DNA of 64,000 nt from Anagrus nilaparvatae (Eukaryota > Arthropoda > Insecta > Hymenoptera > Mymaridae): contig JAKSXM010000007.1 in the NCBI GenBank assembly GCA_022575985.1, positions 16,742,501 through 16,806,500 of the forward strand, read 5' to 3'. The position numbers and the translations under genes are program-made. Numbering within the stretch: position 1 is the first letter of the stretch; each line of letters starts with the position of its first letter. The notes beneath the pieces were generated by a model. That model saw only the letters and a list, made by a program, of their open reading frames with translations, had not been told where the DNA came from and searched no databases. Of the stretch, positions 58,701 to 61,461 are shown piece by piece.

Positions 58701-59814
58701 GGGGAAATAGGAAATATGTTAGTTTAACTTATTTCTGGGCTATCACAAGGTTTTAAACAATTTTCTGTGTTCAAATAATATATTTTAGTGTGGCTCAAGA
58801 CTTAAATATTAAATATTAAACTTATTTACAGAAAAAAATTATTCAAATTAAAAATTCCATGGAAATTTAGAAGACCCTGTATAATTTAAATTATAAAATT
58901 TCTGATGTTTTTAAGGTGGATTAAGTAGGATTTATCTATACAATATTTGCTAACAATCAGATTTAAATAAAAATAGTCAAATATATTAGTTTAAAGAAAT
59001 AATGCGTAATAAATATTATTAACATTAATAATTAATTAATAACTTTTAAAAAGTATAAAAAATTATATTTATTCTTCTTAAAACATCTATTTTTACAGAT
59101 AGAATTGTTTTATATTAAGTCTTTGACGTAAAAAAAAATTTATTTTTAAAGCTGGAATTCCGGTTGCCGCAACCGGAATTCCGGTTACCGCAACTGGAAT
59201 TCCGGTTGCCGCAACTGGAAATTCCGGTTGCCGCAACTGGAATTCCGGCTGCCGCAACCGGATATTCCGGTTGCCGCAACTGGAATAATCCGGTTGCCGC
59301 AACCGGAAAAATTCCGGTTGCGGCAACCGGAATTTTTTTTCAGTGTATAAAGCTTCTTGAGAAGAGAAAAGAGATATTTCTGCAACGATACAATTACTAT
59401 TTGCTACTGCTGCTGATGCTATAACTATATTACTAATCTGACCTAAATAATAAGCTTTTTTGGCTTGTTGCCATTTAACTGAAACCCGCCTTATCTATAC
59501 AGATGTCTATTTTACACATGTGGTAGATACTAACTTAGTTTATTTCATTTATTTAAATCAACAAATACAAGTAATATTTTATCTTTTTTAACAGCTAGGT
59601 ATATGAAAAATATTAAAATTATTTTAAAAGTTTAAACAAAATTACTTACGTGAACAATGTTGTGGTTCGTCACTTTTATCACCGCAATCATTTTCTAAAT
59701 TACAAAATTTATTGAGCGTTATACAGCGACCATTTGAACATTTAAATTCACTTAATCGACAAGAATGAACTGTTGCTACCATTAAAATACTACAAAAAAT
59801 AATCCAGGAAAATT
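2052..59814 (-). CDS. CUB/LDLa single-pass membrane receptor-like gene (13 exons, 5' partial)
   Basis: Thirteen exons on the minus strand join in phase to give about 1065 residues. Numbering starts at the first complete codon of the exon at 59814. Order: signal-peptide-like stretch 1-17; LDLa module 18-54 with six Cys and a classical acidic calcium-binding end; CUB module from Cys57 to about 190; Thr/Ser/Asn-rich linker about 198-285; a CUB module from Cys289 with the [11 protein letters not shown] start motif; further CUB-like segments to about 950; degenerate LDLa 967-1001; membrane span about 1008-1031; cytosolic tail of about 34 residues. Such proteins are cell-surface or extracellular-matrix binding receptors; ligand and pathway cannot be read here. 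It resembles conserved insect CUB/LDLa orphan receptors, but I do not assign a symbol. The initiator Met exon is missing or beyond the window. Confidence 0.85.
2459..2793 (-). CDS. exon L: fifth CUB-like module (receptor gene)
   Basis: Acceptor TTTTAG precedes 2793 and donor GTACGT begins at 2458; it leaves in phase 2. Residues 840-950 begin [20 protein letters not shown], with later cysteines in TKCLTKNRI and VICPKPIK and ending in a strand-rich region (TVTWLELTR). It looks like a diverged CUB module close to the membrane. Confidence 0.85.
3139..3408 (-). CDS. exon K: fourth CUB-like module, second half (receptor gene)
   Basis: A 90-codon exon, phase 0 at both ends, with acceptor TTATAG before 3408 and donor GTAATT from 3138. 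It contains [22 protein letters not shown] and [10 protein letters not shown], followed by an acidic and polar stretch ending IENEDE. This fits a diverged CUB C-terminal half and a linker to the fifth module. Confidence 0.85.
3688..3786. repeat. short hairpin MITE, family 1
   Basis: About 100 bp that folds back on itself: GGCCCTTGTCCATAAATAAA and AATGCCCCAAATCGCA on the left mirror TGCGATTTGGGCCATT and GGACACGAGCC on the right. Related pieces occur at 4594-4672, 23050-23120, 29940-30080 and 39850-39900. Confidence 0.7.
4247..4482. repeat. MITE related to the 19734-21421 element
   Basis: Left end ACCCATGAACGCCTAAGCG and right end GCTAATGGGT form an imperfect inverted pair matching the ends of the larger element at 19734. 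The interior is short and non-coding (about 235 bp in all). Confidence 0.55.
4594..4672. repeat. short hairpin MITE, family 1, second copy
   Basis: Ends CGGCTCTTGTC and GACACGAGCCG with the internal ATAAAGAATG and GTGCGATTTGGGTAATT of the copy at 3688, shortened in the middle. Confidence 0.65.
4673..6834. other. intronic AT-rich sequence without genes
   Basis: Within receptor intron 10. It holds two direct copies of a GACTTTTGCA-rich segment (about 4770 and 5020), a G-rich patch near 5640 and a small inverted pair (GAGGATTCA at 6608, TGAATCCTC near 6750) that may be a MITE of about 165 bp. No coding signal. Confidence 0.5.
6835..7362. repeat. palindromic element, short member of the 31989-33659 family
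   Basis: Left arm 6835 to about 7015 and right arm about 7190-7362 are imperfect mirror images, including GGTAATTTTTGGTCAAGAAT against its complement and a TTCTCTCATC / GATGAGAGAA pair. The same core occurs in the large hairpin at 31989-33659. Non-coding. Confidence 0.7.
7570..7717 (-). CDS. exon J: fourth CUB-like module (receptor gene)
   Basis: Acceptor TTCTAG precedes 7717 and donor GTACCT begins at 7569. It enters with one base and leaves in phase 0. It encodes [17 protein letters not shown], a standard CUB strand after the first cysteine, then NCRSVFND and [10 protein letters not shown]. It is separated from exon I by a 17.6 kb intron full of transposons. Confidence 0.86.
7718..9384. 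other. intronic sequence, repeat fragments only
   Basis: Start of the 17.6 kb intron. It contains a G-rich fragment beginning near an ACATGGAACATGTT palindrome (about 8254), with several runs of 5-12 G. That family also appears near 5590, 26625-26820, 38940-39030, 43980-44280 and 45172. The rest is AT-rich with (TA)n near 9027. Confidence 0.5.
9385..10500. mobile_element. MITE of the CACTGGCCAACATGAG family, interrupted by a hAT-like insert
   Basis: Starts TTACTCCAGTCAAATCGCAG at 9385, followed by TTTTCACTGGCCAACATGAG, as in the intact copy at 51794-52568. It is split by the insertion at 9619-10316 and resumes with the ACTTTGAGGTAATTTT unit. The right end is blurred around two G runs (10429-10470). 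Non-coding. Confidence 0.65.
9619..10316. mobile_element. hAT-like MITE with 8-bp target duplication
   Basis: A 698-bp insert with terminal repeats TAGAGTTCCGCGATA and TATCGCGAAACTCTA and subterminal ATATCGATA-rich arms. It is flanked by GCTGATCA on both sides (9611-9618 and 10317-10324). Eight-base duplications and TA-G starts are usual for the hAT superfamily. No transposase frame is present, so it is non-autonomous. Confidence 0.85.
10567..10810. repeat. fragment of the CACTGGCCAACATGAG MITE family
   Basis: TTTACTCCATTCAAATCACA, then diverged family sequence with ATGGGTCGCTGATCAC and TTAGCAAAAACTACC, and the inverse GGTAGTTTTTGCTAA at about 10751. It merges into a piece of hairpin family 1 (GCACGTAAATTG) at about 10818. 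Confidence 0.5.
11023..12712. mobile_element. 1.69 kb long-TIR foldback element
   Basis: Ends AGGCGCCTCCAATG and GGTGGCGCCT. The arms of about 380 bp (11023-11405 and 12335-12712) are highly similar mirror copies, including AACCCAC, a T run, GGTCCGTGGATAAAAATAGG and CACTTTTAGGTCAAAATAGA. A segment of about 125 bp near the end of the left arm is duplicated in tandem (about 11340-11570). No target duplication is obvious. No transposase frame. Confidence 0.8.
12713..15929. other. intronic AT-rich sequence
   Basis: No gene seen. A short segment near 12896-12935 (AGAAAGTAATTTCACTTTC) recurs at about 19513, just outside the next large element. A (TA)n run lies near 13275 and a small MITE at 13928-14119. 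The rest is A/T-rich without structure I can defend. Confidence 0.5.
13928..14119. repeat. 192-bp MITE
   Basis: Inverted ends TCCGCTCCTTTTTTACAAC (left) and GTTGCAAAAAAGGGGTGGA (right) around an AT-rich core. Non-coding. A core-like phrase (GCAAAATCTTTG) recurs near 44805. Confidence 0.65.
15985..17250 (+). repeat. left satellite arm, about nine units of about 150 bp
   Basis: Units share CCGAATCTGAAGTCAG, TTTACCCATCACCCTTAG, CCCCAGCTACCCCCAGCCAC and AAAGTACTTTAGTTACGT. The outer five are nearly identical; the inner ones diverge steadily toward the gene. This gradient fits repeated homogenisation or recent amplification at the terminus. Confidence 0.85.
17260..17693. other. unique interior left of the transposon gene
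   Basis: Decayed satellite sequence (to about 17400), then AT-rich sequence that could hold the promoter. No clear TATA box can be chosen in such a background. Confidence 0.4.
17694..18671 (+). pseudogene. zinc-knuckle transposon protein with one in-frame stop
   Basis: One frame of 325 codons, interrupted by TAA at 18453-18455. Before the stop there are 253 residues: a basic, Gly/Ser-rich head (1-85), then CxxC pairs at 97/100, 141/144 and 176/179, with Trp135 and Trp167 and an aromatic-rich core. This suggests a ZAD-like or treble-clef zinc fold. An acidic Ser/Asp/Glu stretch spans the stop, and the frame continues to [21 protein letters not shown] and ends [10 protein letters not shown]. 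Both halves belong to a hypothetical family I recognise as recurrent in arthropod genomes, of unknown function. The stop may be a single mutation, a programmed readthrough or a sequencing error. It is the only gene of the element. Confidence 0.75.
18690..19375 (-). repeat. right satellite arm, about five inverted units
   Basis: Reverse-complement copies of the left-arm unit (GTAGCTGGGGCAAAATCTAA, GATGGGTAAATTCTGACT). The outer copies match the outer left copies most closely. One inner unit (about 18840-18900) has a deletion. Confidence 0.85.
19734..21421. mobile_element. 1.69 kb element with TTA duplication and internal tandem repeats
   Basis: Ends ACCTATTAACGCCTAAGCGG and CCGCTTAGGCGTTAATAGGT, flanked by TTA (19731-19733, 21422-21424). 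The interior has about three direct units of about 315 bp on the right (starting near 20405, 20720 and 21030), containing CTCACCCCTTTGTTTACTAAA and GAAAAGAGCGACCCAAA, and inverted copies on the left (19800-20280). A 3-bp TTA duplication is seen in PIF/Harbinger elements, but the ends do not decide this. Open frames are repeat artefacts. Confidence 0.8.
21712..24371. mobile_element. 2.66 kb long-TIR element with AGATCTCT clusters
   Basis: Ends AATCCCGACGAATTGTCC and GGACAATTCGTCGGGATT. The terminal repeats extend about 450 bp (21712-22170 and 23905-24371) at high identity. Each begins with a cluster of AGAGATCTCT palindromes. The middle (22171-23904) is AT-rich, with a fragment of hairpin family 1 at about 23050 and a pair of GGGCAACT-containing inverted segments. 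No transposase frame and no clear target duplication. Confidence 0.8.
24372..25269. other. end of the 17.6 kb intron
   Basis: AT-rich, with a (TA)n run near 24921-24940 and oligo-A/T tracts. No gene seen. Confidence 0.5.
25270..25449 (-). CDS. exon I: inter-CUB segment (receptor gene)
   Basis: Acceptor TTACAG precedes 25449 and donor GTAAGT begins at 25269. It enters after two bases and leaves in phase 2. Residues 641-699 include [16 protein letters not shown] and the Arg-rich [18 protein letters not shown], then a start-of-CUB-like [11 protein letters not shown] that runs into the Cys at the start of exon J. Confidence 0.87.
26064..26608. repeat. 545-bp MITE ending in AACCCCCTTTTC
   Basis: Left TAGTGAAGACTTAAACCCCC and right GGGGGTTCAGAGCTACACTA are inverted. 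The arms include CAGCTGCCCACAATTGG on the left and CTATTGTGGGCAGCTG on the right. The CTATTGTGGGCA phrase also occurs inside the element at 21712-24371 (about 23805). Non-coding. Confidence 0.65.
26962..27304. repeat. about 340-bp MITE
   Basis: Inverted arms: GAACACCAAATTACACCACA plus ATCGATTTATTATTT on the left, and AAATAATAAATTGATC plus TTCGGTGTTCCAAATGTTC on the right. The core shares ATCAATTTTTAAATTG with the 6835-7362 family. Confidence 0.6.
27478..27479 (-). promoter_or_regulatory. non-canonical GC splice donor
   Basis: The intron between exons H and I starts GCAAGT after AG on the minus strand and ends TTACAG at 25450. Only this junction keeps the receptor frame (AG|A, Arg640). AG|GCAAGT is the usual context of GC-AG introns spliced by the major spliceosome. 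Confidence 0.85.
27480..27695 (-). CDS. exon H: end of third CUB module (receptor gene), GC donor
   Basis: Acceptor AACAG precedes 27695. The exon supplies the T that completes the TG|T Cys codon from exon G. It encodes [18 protein letters not shown], then [15 protein letters not shown]. In phase with exon I, it must end at 27480 in AG followed by GCAAGT, a non-canonical GC donor. The nearby GTATTT donor would put the next exon out of frame. Confidence 0.85.
28318..28709 (-). CDS. exon G: third CUB module (receptor gene)
   Basis: The longest internal exon (130 full codons). Acceptor TTTTAG precedes 28709, donor GTAAGT begins at 28317, and it leaves in phase 2. A CUB-like segment starts at [18 protein letters not shown] and runs through TTCLYHL, a Pro-rich insert ([14 protein letters not shown]), then the [10 protein letters not shown] strand and [12 protein letters not shown]. 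It contributes many conserved cysteines. Confidence 0.88.
28790..28984 (-). CDS. exon F: second CUB module, end (receptor gene)
   Basis: A 65-codon exon, phase 0 at both ends, with acceptor GATGCAG before 28984 and donor GTATTT from 28789. It carries DHVTIYDGY, then [20 protein letters not shown], the usual CUB C-terminal pattern of Cys followed by Pro and Ser-Ser-Gly before a hydrophobic strand. Confidence 0.88.
28985..30308. other. receptor intron, no gene
   Basis: AT-rich. Two direct copies of a segment of about 70 bp (around 29905-29970 and 30003-30085) carry CATTTTTAACCAAGGGTGTA and the GCACGTAAATTAC end of hairpin family 1. Nothing else. Confidence 0.55.
30309..30461 (-). CDS. exon E: second CUB module, middle (receptor gene)
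   Basis: A 51-codon exon, phase 0 at both ends, with acceptor TTATAG before 30461 and donor GTTGGT from 30308. It encodes 322-372, ending [11 protein letters not shown], which continues directly into DHVTIYDG of exon F, a typical CUB cysteine and strand arrangement. The donor is not strong (AAG|GTTGGT), but phase and domain continuity support it. Confidence 0.8.
31151..31530 (+). repeat. AGAGTGGACCTA repeat, copy 1
   Basis: Starts TTAGAGTGGACCTAAAATTG and includes TTTTTTCGTGAACTTTTGGT and CTCAAGTAGTC. It is parallel to 55318 onward and 63709 onward. Here the inverted right arm is missing, so it is a truncated or half copy. Confidence 0.7.
31989..33659. mobile_element. 1.67 kb near-perfect hairpin element
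   Basis: Ends GGGTTGTACACTAAAAA and TTTTTAGTGAACAACCC, flanked by TA (31987-31988, 33660-33661). The two arms mirror each other over most of their length, leaving a diverged centre at about 32720-32880. Matching landmarks include GTGCGAACGACAAAAA, CCAACGCGCCTTCTTGG and CCGTAAACCGCAATTTTTCA. The core is shared with 6835-7362. No coding frame; TA flanks suggest Tc1/mariner-type mobilisation. Confidence 0.85.
33662..34101. other. intron sequence, no gene
   Basis: AT-rich, ending in a short TAA/ATT repeat at about 34073-34090 next to the exon D donor. Confidence 0.5.
34102..34475 (-). CDS. exon D: Thr/Ser/Asn linker and start of second CUB module (receptor gene)
   Basis: Acceptor TTTTAG precedes 34475 and donor GTAAGT begins at 34101; it leaves in phase 0. 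Residues 198-285 are rich in Thr, Ser and Asn with poly-Thr runs, a likely O-glycosylated stalk. From Cys289 the CUB start is clear: SDCDKKKC, then [11 protein letters not shown], the conserved opening of CUB domains. Confidence 0.88.
34476..34547 (-). other. 72-nt in-frame, stop-free intron of the receptor gene
   Basis: The sequence begins GTAAGA and ends TTTTAG, so it reads as an ordinary short intron. Its length is a multiple of three and it has no stop in the receptor frame. Retention would therefore add 24 residues, most of them hydrophobic ([11 protein letters not shown] and more Ile/Leu), between the first CUB module and the Thr/Ser linker. Removal is the more likely default because the junction then reads as extracellular sequence. 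Confidence 0.8.
34548..34836 (-). CDS. exon C: second half of first CUB module (receptor gene)
   Basis: Acceptor TTGCAG precedes 34836 and donor GTAAGA begins at 34547; it leaves in phase 1. It completes the CUB fold with the paired cysteines in [12 protein letters not shown] and [10 protein letters not shown], then beta-strand sequence ending near [15 protein letters not shown]. The intron after it is the 72-nt in-frame intron described separately. Confidence 0.88.
34837..38590. other. receptor intron 2 (3.75 kb), small repeats only
   Basis: A probable MITE of about 285 bp (around 35254-35538) has GATCGATTTCATGGGGC on the left and GCTCCATGAAATCAATC on the right. There is a short ATT repeat near 36067 and a GC-rich palindrome, GGGGCTCCGCCCC, at about 36368 in a CGCGCTTCACGCAC context. 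The rest is AT-rich, with no coding signal. Confidence 0.5.
38591..38727 (-). CDS. exon B: start of first CUB module (receptor gene)
   Basis: Acceptor TTATAG precedes 38727 and donor GTATTT begins at 38590. It enters in phase 1 and leaves in phase 0. It opens with the first CUB cysteine ([17 protein letters not shown]) and holds a second Cys in YICKLTF. It joins exon A across a 20.9 kb intron and exon C in frame. Confidence 0.85.
38728..40071. other. intron sequence left of the MULE relic
   Basis: It contains a piece of the ACATGGAACATG/G-run family (38940-39030, here in C-rich orientation) and a fragment of hairpin family 1 (about 39845-39900). No gene seen. Confidence 0.5.
40072..41350. 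mobile_element. decayed FLYWCH/MULE transposon
   Basis: Ends carry repeated TTTTTCCCAA / TTGGGAAAAA blocks in inverted orientation (40072-40120 and 41270-41350), including ACATTTTTCCCAA and CCCAAGGACA. It encloses the pseudogene at 40215-40987. At about 1.28 kb it is far shorter than a full Mutator-like element. Confidence 0.7.
40215..40987 (-). pseudogene. FLYWCH-MULE transposase relic, core deleted
   Basis: From Met at 40987 the first 80 or so residues form a FLYWCH-like zinc domain ([15 protein letters not shown], then [10 protein letters not shown]), although one expected Cys after YW is Asn. A +1 shift near 40727 leads into MULE C-terminal sequence: [27 protein letters not shown] and [11 protein letters not shown]. 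Two in-frame stops follow, with recognisable MULE sequence between them ([13 protein letters not shown]), down to TAA at 40217-40215. The catalytic DDE region is absent, so an internal deletion preceded the point decay. The AT-rich interval to 41260 has no other gene. Confidence 0.75.
42229..42338. repeat. 110-bp GC-rich hairpin
   Basis: CCCGAATAGAATC and GAAGTATGGGCCGATCCGGC on the left pair with GCCGGATCGGCCCATACTTC and GATTCTATTCGGG on the right. The centre has repeated ATCTGGGCC. It is far richer in GC than the surroundings and looks like a very short MITE. Confidence 0.8.
42349..42461 (+). pseudogene. C2H2 zinc-finger fragment
   Basis: An open frame reads [18 protein letters not shown] before ending at 42461. 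HxGEKPYKC is the hallmark linker and first cysteine of C2H2 fingers; the second Cys is replaced by Arg, so the finger is broken. It follows TTGCTTCACAG, which resembles a splice acceptor. Probably a scrap of a zinc-finger gene carried with a transposon. Confidence 0.45.
42483..42527. repeat. short hairpin
   Basis: AGGCACGAT and ATCGTGCCT are inverted around ATGTATGCAATACAT, itself partly palindromic. Origin unknown. Confidence 0.5.
43106..43595. repeat. nested pair of palindromic MITEs
   Basis: Outer ends AGACCAAAACATACTTAATT (43107) and AATTAAGTATGTTTTGGTCT (to 43595). Inside, 43132-43369 is a separate palindrome starting AATAATAATGAAAAATTACC and holding GTATTATCCGTCGTGTGTGA. A second arm of the outer type follows at about 43386 (CCAAAAATATGTTTTTTAAT, then TTCCGGTATTTTAATTCTG). 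Non-coding. Confidence 0.7.
43596..46727. other. intron sequence rich in MITE fragments
   Basis: G/C-run family pieces (43980-44280), a fragment of the 6835 family (44395-44545) and repeated units of the CACTGGCCAACATGAG family interior (about 45190-45800), each with TTTCAGCGACCC and ACCCTTGT. GCTTCGCTCTACC at about 46530 mirrors AGCGAAGCTCTACC at about 42070, possibly the ends of one composite element. No coding frame. Confidence 0.5.
46933..47366. repeat. inner palindrome with GGTTAGGTTAGG motifs
   Basis: TTTGTATTATA and TACGACTCTCGCTATAAGG on the left mirror CCTTATAGCCAGAGTCGTA and TATAATACAAA on the right. Each arm carries TTAGGTTAGG or its complement twice. It is probably a MITE inserted in the larger foldback element. 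Confidence 0.7.
47368..47468 (+). tRNA. tRNA-like sequence (class II, Leu/Ser type), probably a pseudogene or SINE-type head
   Basis: A perfect box A region (TGGCCGAGTGGATTAAGGC) and box B with a full T arm (GTGGGTTCGAATCCCAC) are both present in the correct order, as in Leu and Ser tRNAs. Between them is an AT-rich stretch that gives no acceptable anticodon arm, and the 5' and 3' acceptor strands do not pair. A T5 run follows soon after (about 47474) and could end pol III transcription. Not a functional tRNA as read. Confidence 0.4.
48193..51793. other. intron sequence, mostly unstructured
   Basis: An inverted pair (about 49970-50110 and 50815-50890, sharing TTAAAATTTAATTTTTCTTA) outlines a decayed element. 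Three loose copies of a GCATAGCCTAA-like unit lie at about 50490-50620. The rest is AT-rich without genes. Confidence 0.45.
51794..52568. mobile_element. intact CACTGGCCAACATGAG MITE (775 bp)
   Basis: Ends TTACTCCATTCAAATCGCGG and CCGCGATTCGACTGAAGTAA. Arms of about 180 bp (CACTGGCCAACATGAGATTT, TTTTCCGGGAGATATTTTCG) flank three tandem units of about 125 bp containing GGGTCGCTGATCAAGAATTT and CACCCTTAAAT. No coding capacity. It is the uninterrupted relative of 9385-10500. Confidence 0.8.
52569..53170. other. flank of the receptor-like pseudogene
   Basis: AT-rich, ending TTTTTTTTTGCAG just before the ATG at 53171, which looks like a splice acceptor and may be left from the original gene. No other feature. 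Confidence 0.4.
53171..53866 (+). pseudogene. ionotropic-receptor-like chemosensory pseudogene, N-terminal part
   Basis: ATG 53171 opens a signal-peptide-like run ([19 protein letters not shown]), then stops at 53273 and twice more in the same frame before about 53390. Two frame changes lead through [13 protein letters not shown] and [16 protein letters not shown] to a last frame with [19 protein letters not shown] and then [18 protein letters not shown]. The FPDKLKN-x-x-GY motif followed by a conserved hydrophobic pair is typical of insect divergent ionotropic receptors, just before their ligand-binding region. The ion-channel half is absent. On the opposite strand to the host gene. Confidence 0.55.
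53867..55113. other. sequence after the pseudogene
   Basis: A 30-bp segment (about 53886-53915, ATATGGGCATATCTCACCAA) recurs inverted at about 56812. A small GTGGCGGATTCAG / TTTGATCCACCCATG bounded MITE of about 170 bp lies at 54672-54842. A short frame at 54156-54347 is unrecognised. Confidence 0.4.
55114..56487. mobile_element. element with GCAG(G/A)GCGTAGCCAG ends
   Basis: Left GCAGAAGCGTAGCCAG and right CTGGCTACGCCCCTGC, each followed inward by a G/C-rich GGAGGGGGCGA segment and GGCGCCCC. The arms are short. The interior is AT-rich and hosts the insertion at 55318-55910. No transposase frame. Confidence 0.65.
55318..55910. repeat. AGAGTGGACCTA repeat, copy 2 (both arms)
   Basis: Left arm TTAGAGTGGACCTAAAATTG through CTCAAGTAGC. 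The mirrored right arm (55680-55910) contains GCTACTTAAGGTTGGGTA and CCCATTTAAAT-type sequence. The outermost right end is lost. The copy is inserted in the element at 55114-56487. Confidence 0.7.
56488..57582. other. intron sequence with few features
   Basis: Apart from the palindrome at 56842 and the inverted 30-bp segment before it, the stretch is AT-rich and without genes. Confidence 0.45.
56842..56869. repeat. perfect 28-bp palindrome
   Basis: AACACCAATATTTA joins its exact reverse complement. It stands next to the inverted copy of the 30-bp segment at about 56812. No loop; function unknown. Confidence 0.75.
57583..59345. mobile_element. 1.76 kb element with palindrome-array ends
   Basis: Ends CACTGAAAAAAAATTCCGG and CCGGAATTTTTTTTCAGTG, flanked by TA (57581-57582, 59346-59347). 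Each end carries an array of CCGGTTGCGGCAACCGG units spaced by AATTC-like linkers: about 11 on the left (57598-57815) and about 9 on the right (59159-59331). Matching arms continue inward with TTTGACGTAAAA-like and AAACATCTATTTTTA sequence. The core is AT-rich and non-coding. TA flanks suggest Tc1/mariner-type mobilisation. Confidence 0.85.
59650..59814 (-). CDS. exon A: signal peptide and LDLa module (receptor gene)
   Basis: Acceptor TTTCAG ends at 59815 and donor GTAAGT begins at 59649. The exon enters with two bases of a codon and leaves in phase 1. It encodes a hydrophobic run ([17 protein letters not shown]), then an LDLa module from Cys18 with the ending NDCGDKSDE, which carries the acidic residues that bind calcium. 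The in-frame Met at residue 11 is a possible start, but the hydrophobic run before it suggests that the true start is in an upstream exon I could not find. Confidence 0.85.
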
Positions 59815-60093
59815 CTGAAACAAAAATAAAAAATACATTTTTATTTTATATTTTTTTTACTTTTTTTTTTAAATATAATAATTAATCTGTCAATTAAAAT
59901 ATGATTAATGTTTTTTACGAAAAAATATATTTCATAAATATATTCAACGTTTTAGTTATAAAAAAATGTTTCCTGCATGAAAAAAAAAGTTATTAGCTTC
60001 AAGCTCTAAAATAAAATTAATCACATTTATTTTATATATTTATGTGATGAGAGTTAAAAAATAACAAATTTATAGAATTGCTAAATTTATATA
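59815..60093. other. sequence upstream of exon A
   Basis: AT-rich, with a polypyrimidine tract on the minus strand that serves the exon A acceptor. No start exon is recognised here. Confidence 0.5.
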
Positions 60094-61461
60094 TGGGTAG
60101 ATTTAAATGAAGTGAGGGCGACTTGTATGGTCGGGTCTTCAAAACTGCCCCAAAATAATTTTTCTGAAATTACTACCAAAAATAAGTCACCAGCCCAAAT
60201 TTTAGCCTCCCAGAGCAAAATCTCGATTTTGGCAGCCATTTTTGTGTTTTGGACTTTTGTAAAAAAAGTAAGAAAAATGAGTCATAATTTTTTTTTATTA
60301 TTGCTGTAAAAAACTTACATTAGCATGAAAAATTTTTTCTTTTTAGGTCTGGATAGGAAATTTCCCTGGCTATCCGATTCCGGGGTCAAAATTTTTTTTG
60401 ATCAGTGCATGCGCGAGGAATCGCTAAGATAGGCTGTTTTTTTTTCAAAAGTCGATTTCTCAAATGCCTATTAGTGAAAAATCTTCTAACTAGGCTTAAA
60501 ATTTTCCTTAAACCTTATATTTTTTGGCAAAAAAAAAATTTCGATGGGACACTGCTTTTTGGGAGCTCTAGATAAGAAAATAGCAGCTTTCTAAAGATCA
60601 TTTTTTACAAATTTCAAATTTCCCGCCAAGTCACGTGACCAATCAAAAATCTGACCAAAAATTTGGATTTCGCCGGAAATTTTACATTTTTATGTTTTTA
60701 AGAGCTTTCATGTTAAAACAGTGAAATAATAAAGAATTTTCTGATAAATTTGGAATAATTTGGTATAATTTAGTAGAATTTAAAAAATATAAAAATTCCT
60801 TTAAAAAATGAGATATTTTAATGTTTCAATTTATTATTTGGCTCTTTTAACATAAACGCTCTTAAAAACATGAAAAGATATATCCTTATCTAAAATTTCC
60901 CGCGGAATCCAAATTTTTTGTCAAATTTTTGATTGGTCACGTGACTTGGCGGGAAATTTGAAATTAAAAAAAATTTTTTTATTTAGAGCTCCCAAAAAGC
61001 AGTGTCCCATCGAAATTTTTTTTTTTCCAAAAAATATAAGGTAAAAGGAAAATTTTAAGCCTGGTTAGAAGATTTTTCACTAATAGGCATTTGAGAAATC
61101 GACTTTTGAAAAAAAAACAGCCTATCTTAGCGATTCCTCGCGCATGCGCTGATAAAAAAAATTTTGACCCCGGAATCGGATAGCCAGGGAAATTTCCTGT
61201 CCAGACCTGAAAAGAAAAAATTTTTCATGCTAATGTAAGTTTTTTACAGCAATAATAAAAAAAAATTATGACTCATTTTTCTTACATTTTTTACAAAAGT
61301 CCAAAACACAAAAATGGCTGCCAAAAATCGAGATTTTGCTCTGGGAGGCTAAAATTTGGGCTGGTGACTTATTTTTAGTAGTATTTTCAGAAAAAAATAC
61401 TTTGGGGCAGTTTTGAAGACCCGGCCATACAAATCGCCCTCACTTCATTTAAATCTACCCA
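60094..61461. mobile_element. 1.37 kb near-perfect hairpin element
   Basis: Ends TGGGTAGATTTAAATGAAGT and ACTTCATTTAAATCTACCCA, flanked by TA. The two arms of about 600 bp match almost base for base, with a diverged centre at about 60690-60890. Landmarks present in both arms are TGGCTATCCGATTCCGGGG, GCGCATGCGC-like sequence, CAGTGTCCCATCGAAATT and TCCCGCCAAGTCACGTGACC. No coding capacity. Confidence 0.85.

Noticed and set aside
57598..59331. CRISPR-like array (regular palindromic repeats)
   Set aside because: There are no unique spacers; the units are joined by near-constant AATTC linkers in a eukaryotic transposon.
59093..59424. Repeat-peptide frames over the right array
   Set aside because: Same artefact as the left array.
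60112..60309. 65-residue frame near the right side
   Set aside because: Lies wholly in one arm of the hairpin element and has no domain.
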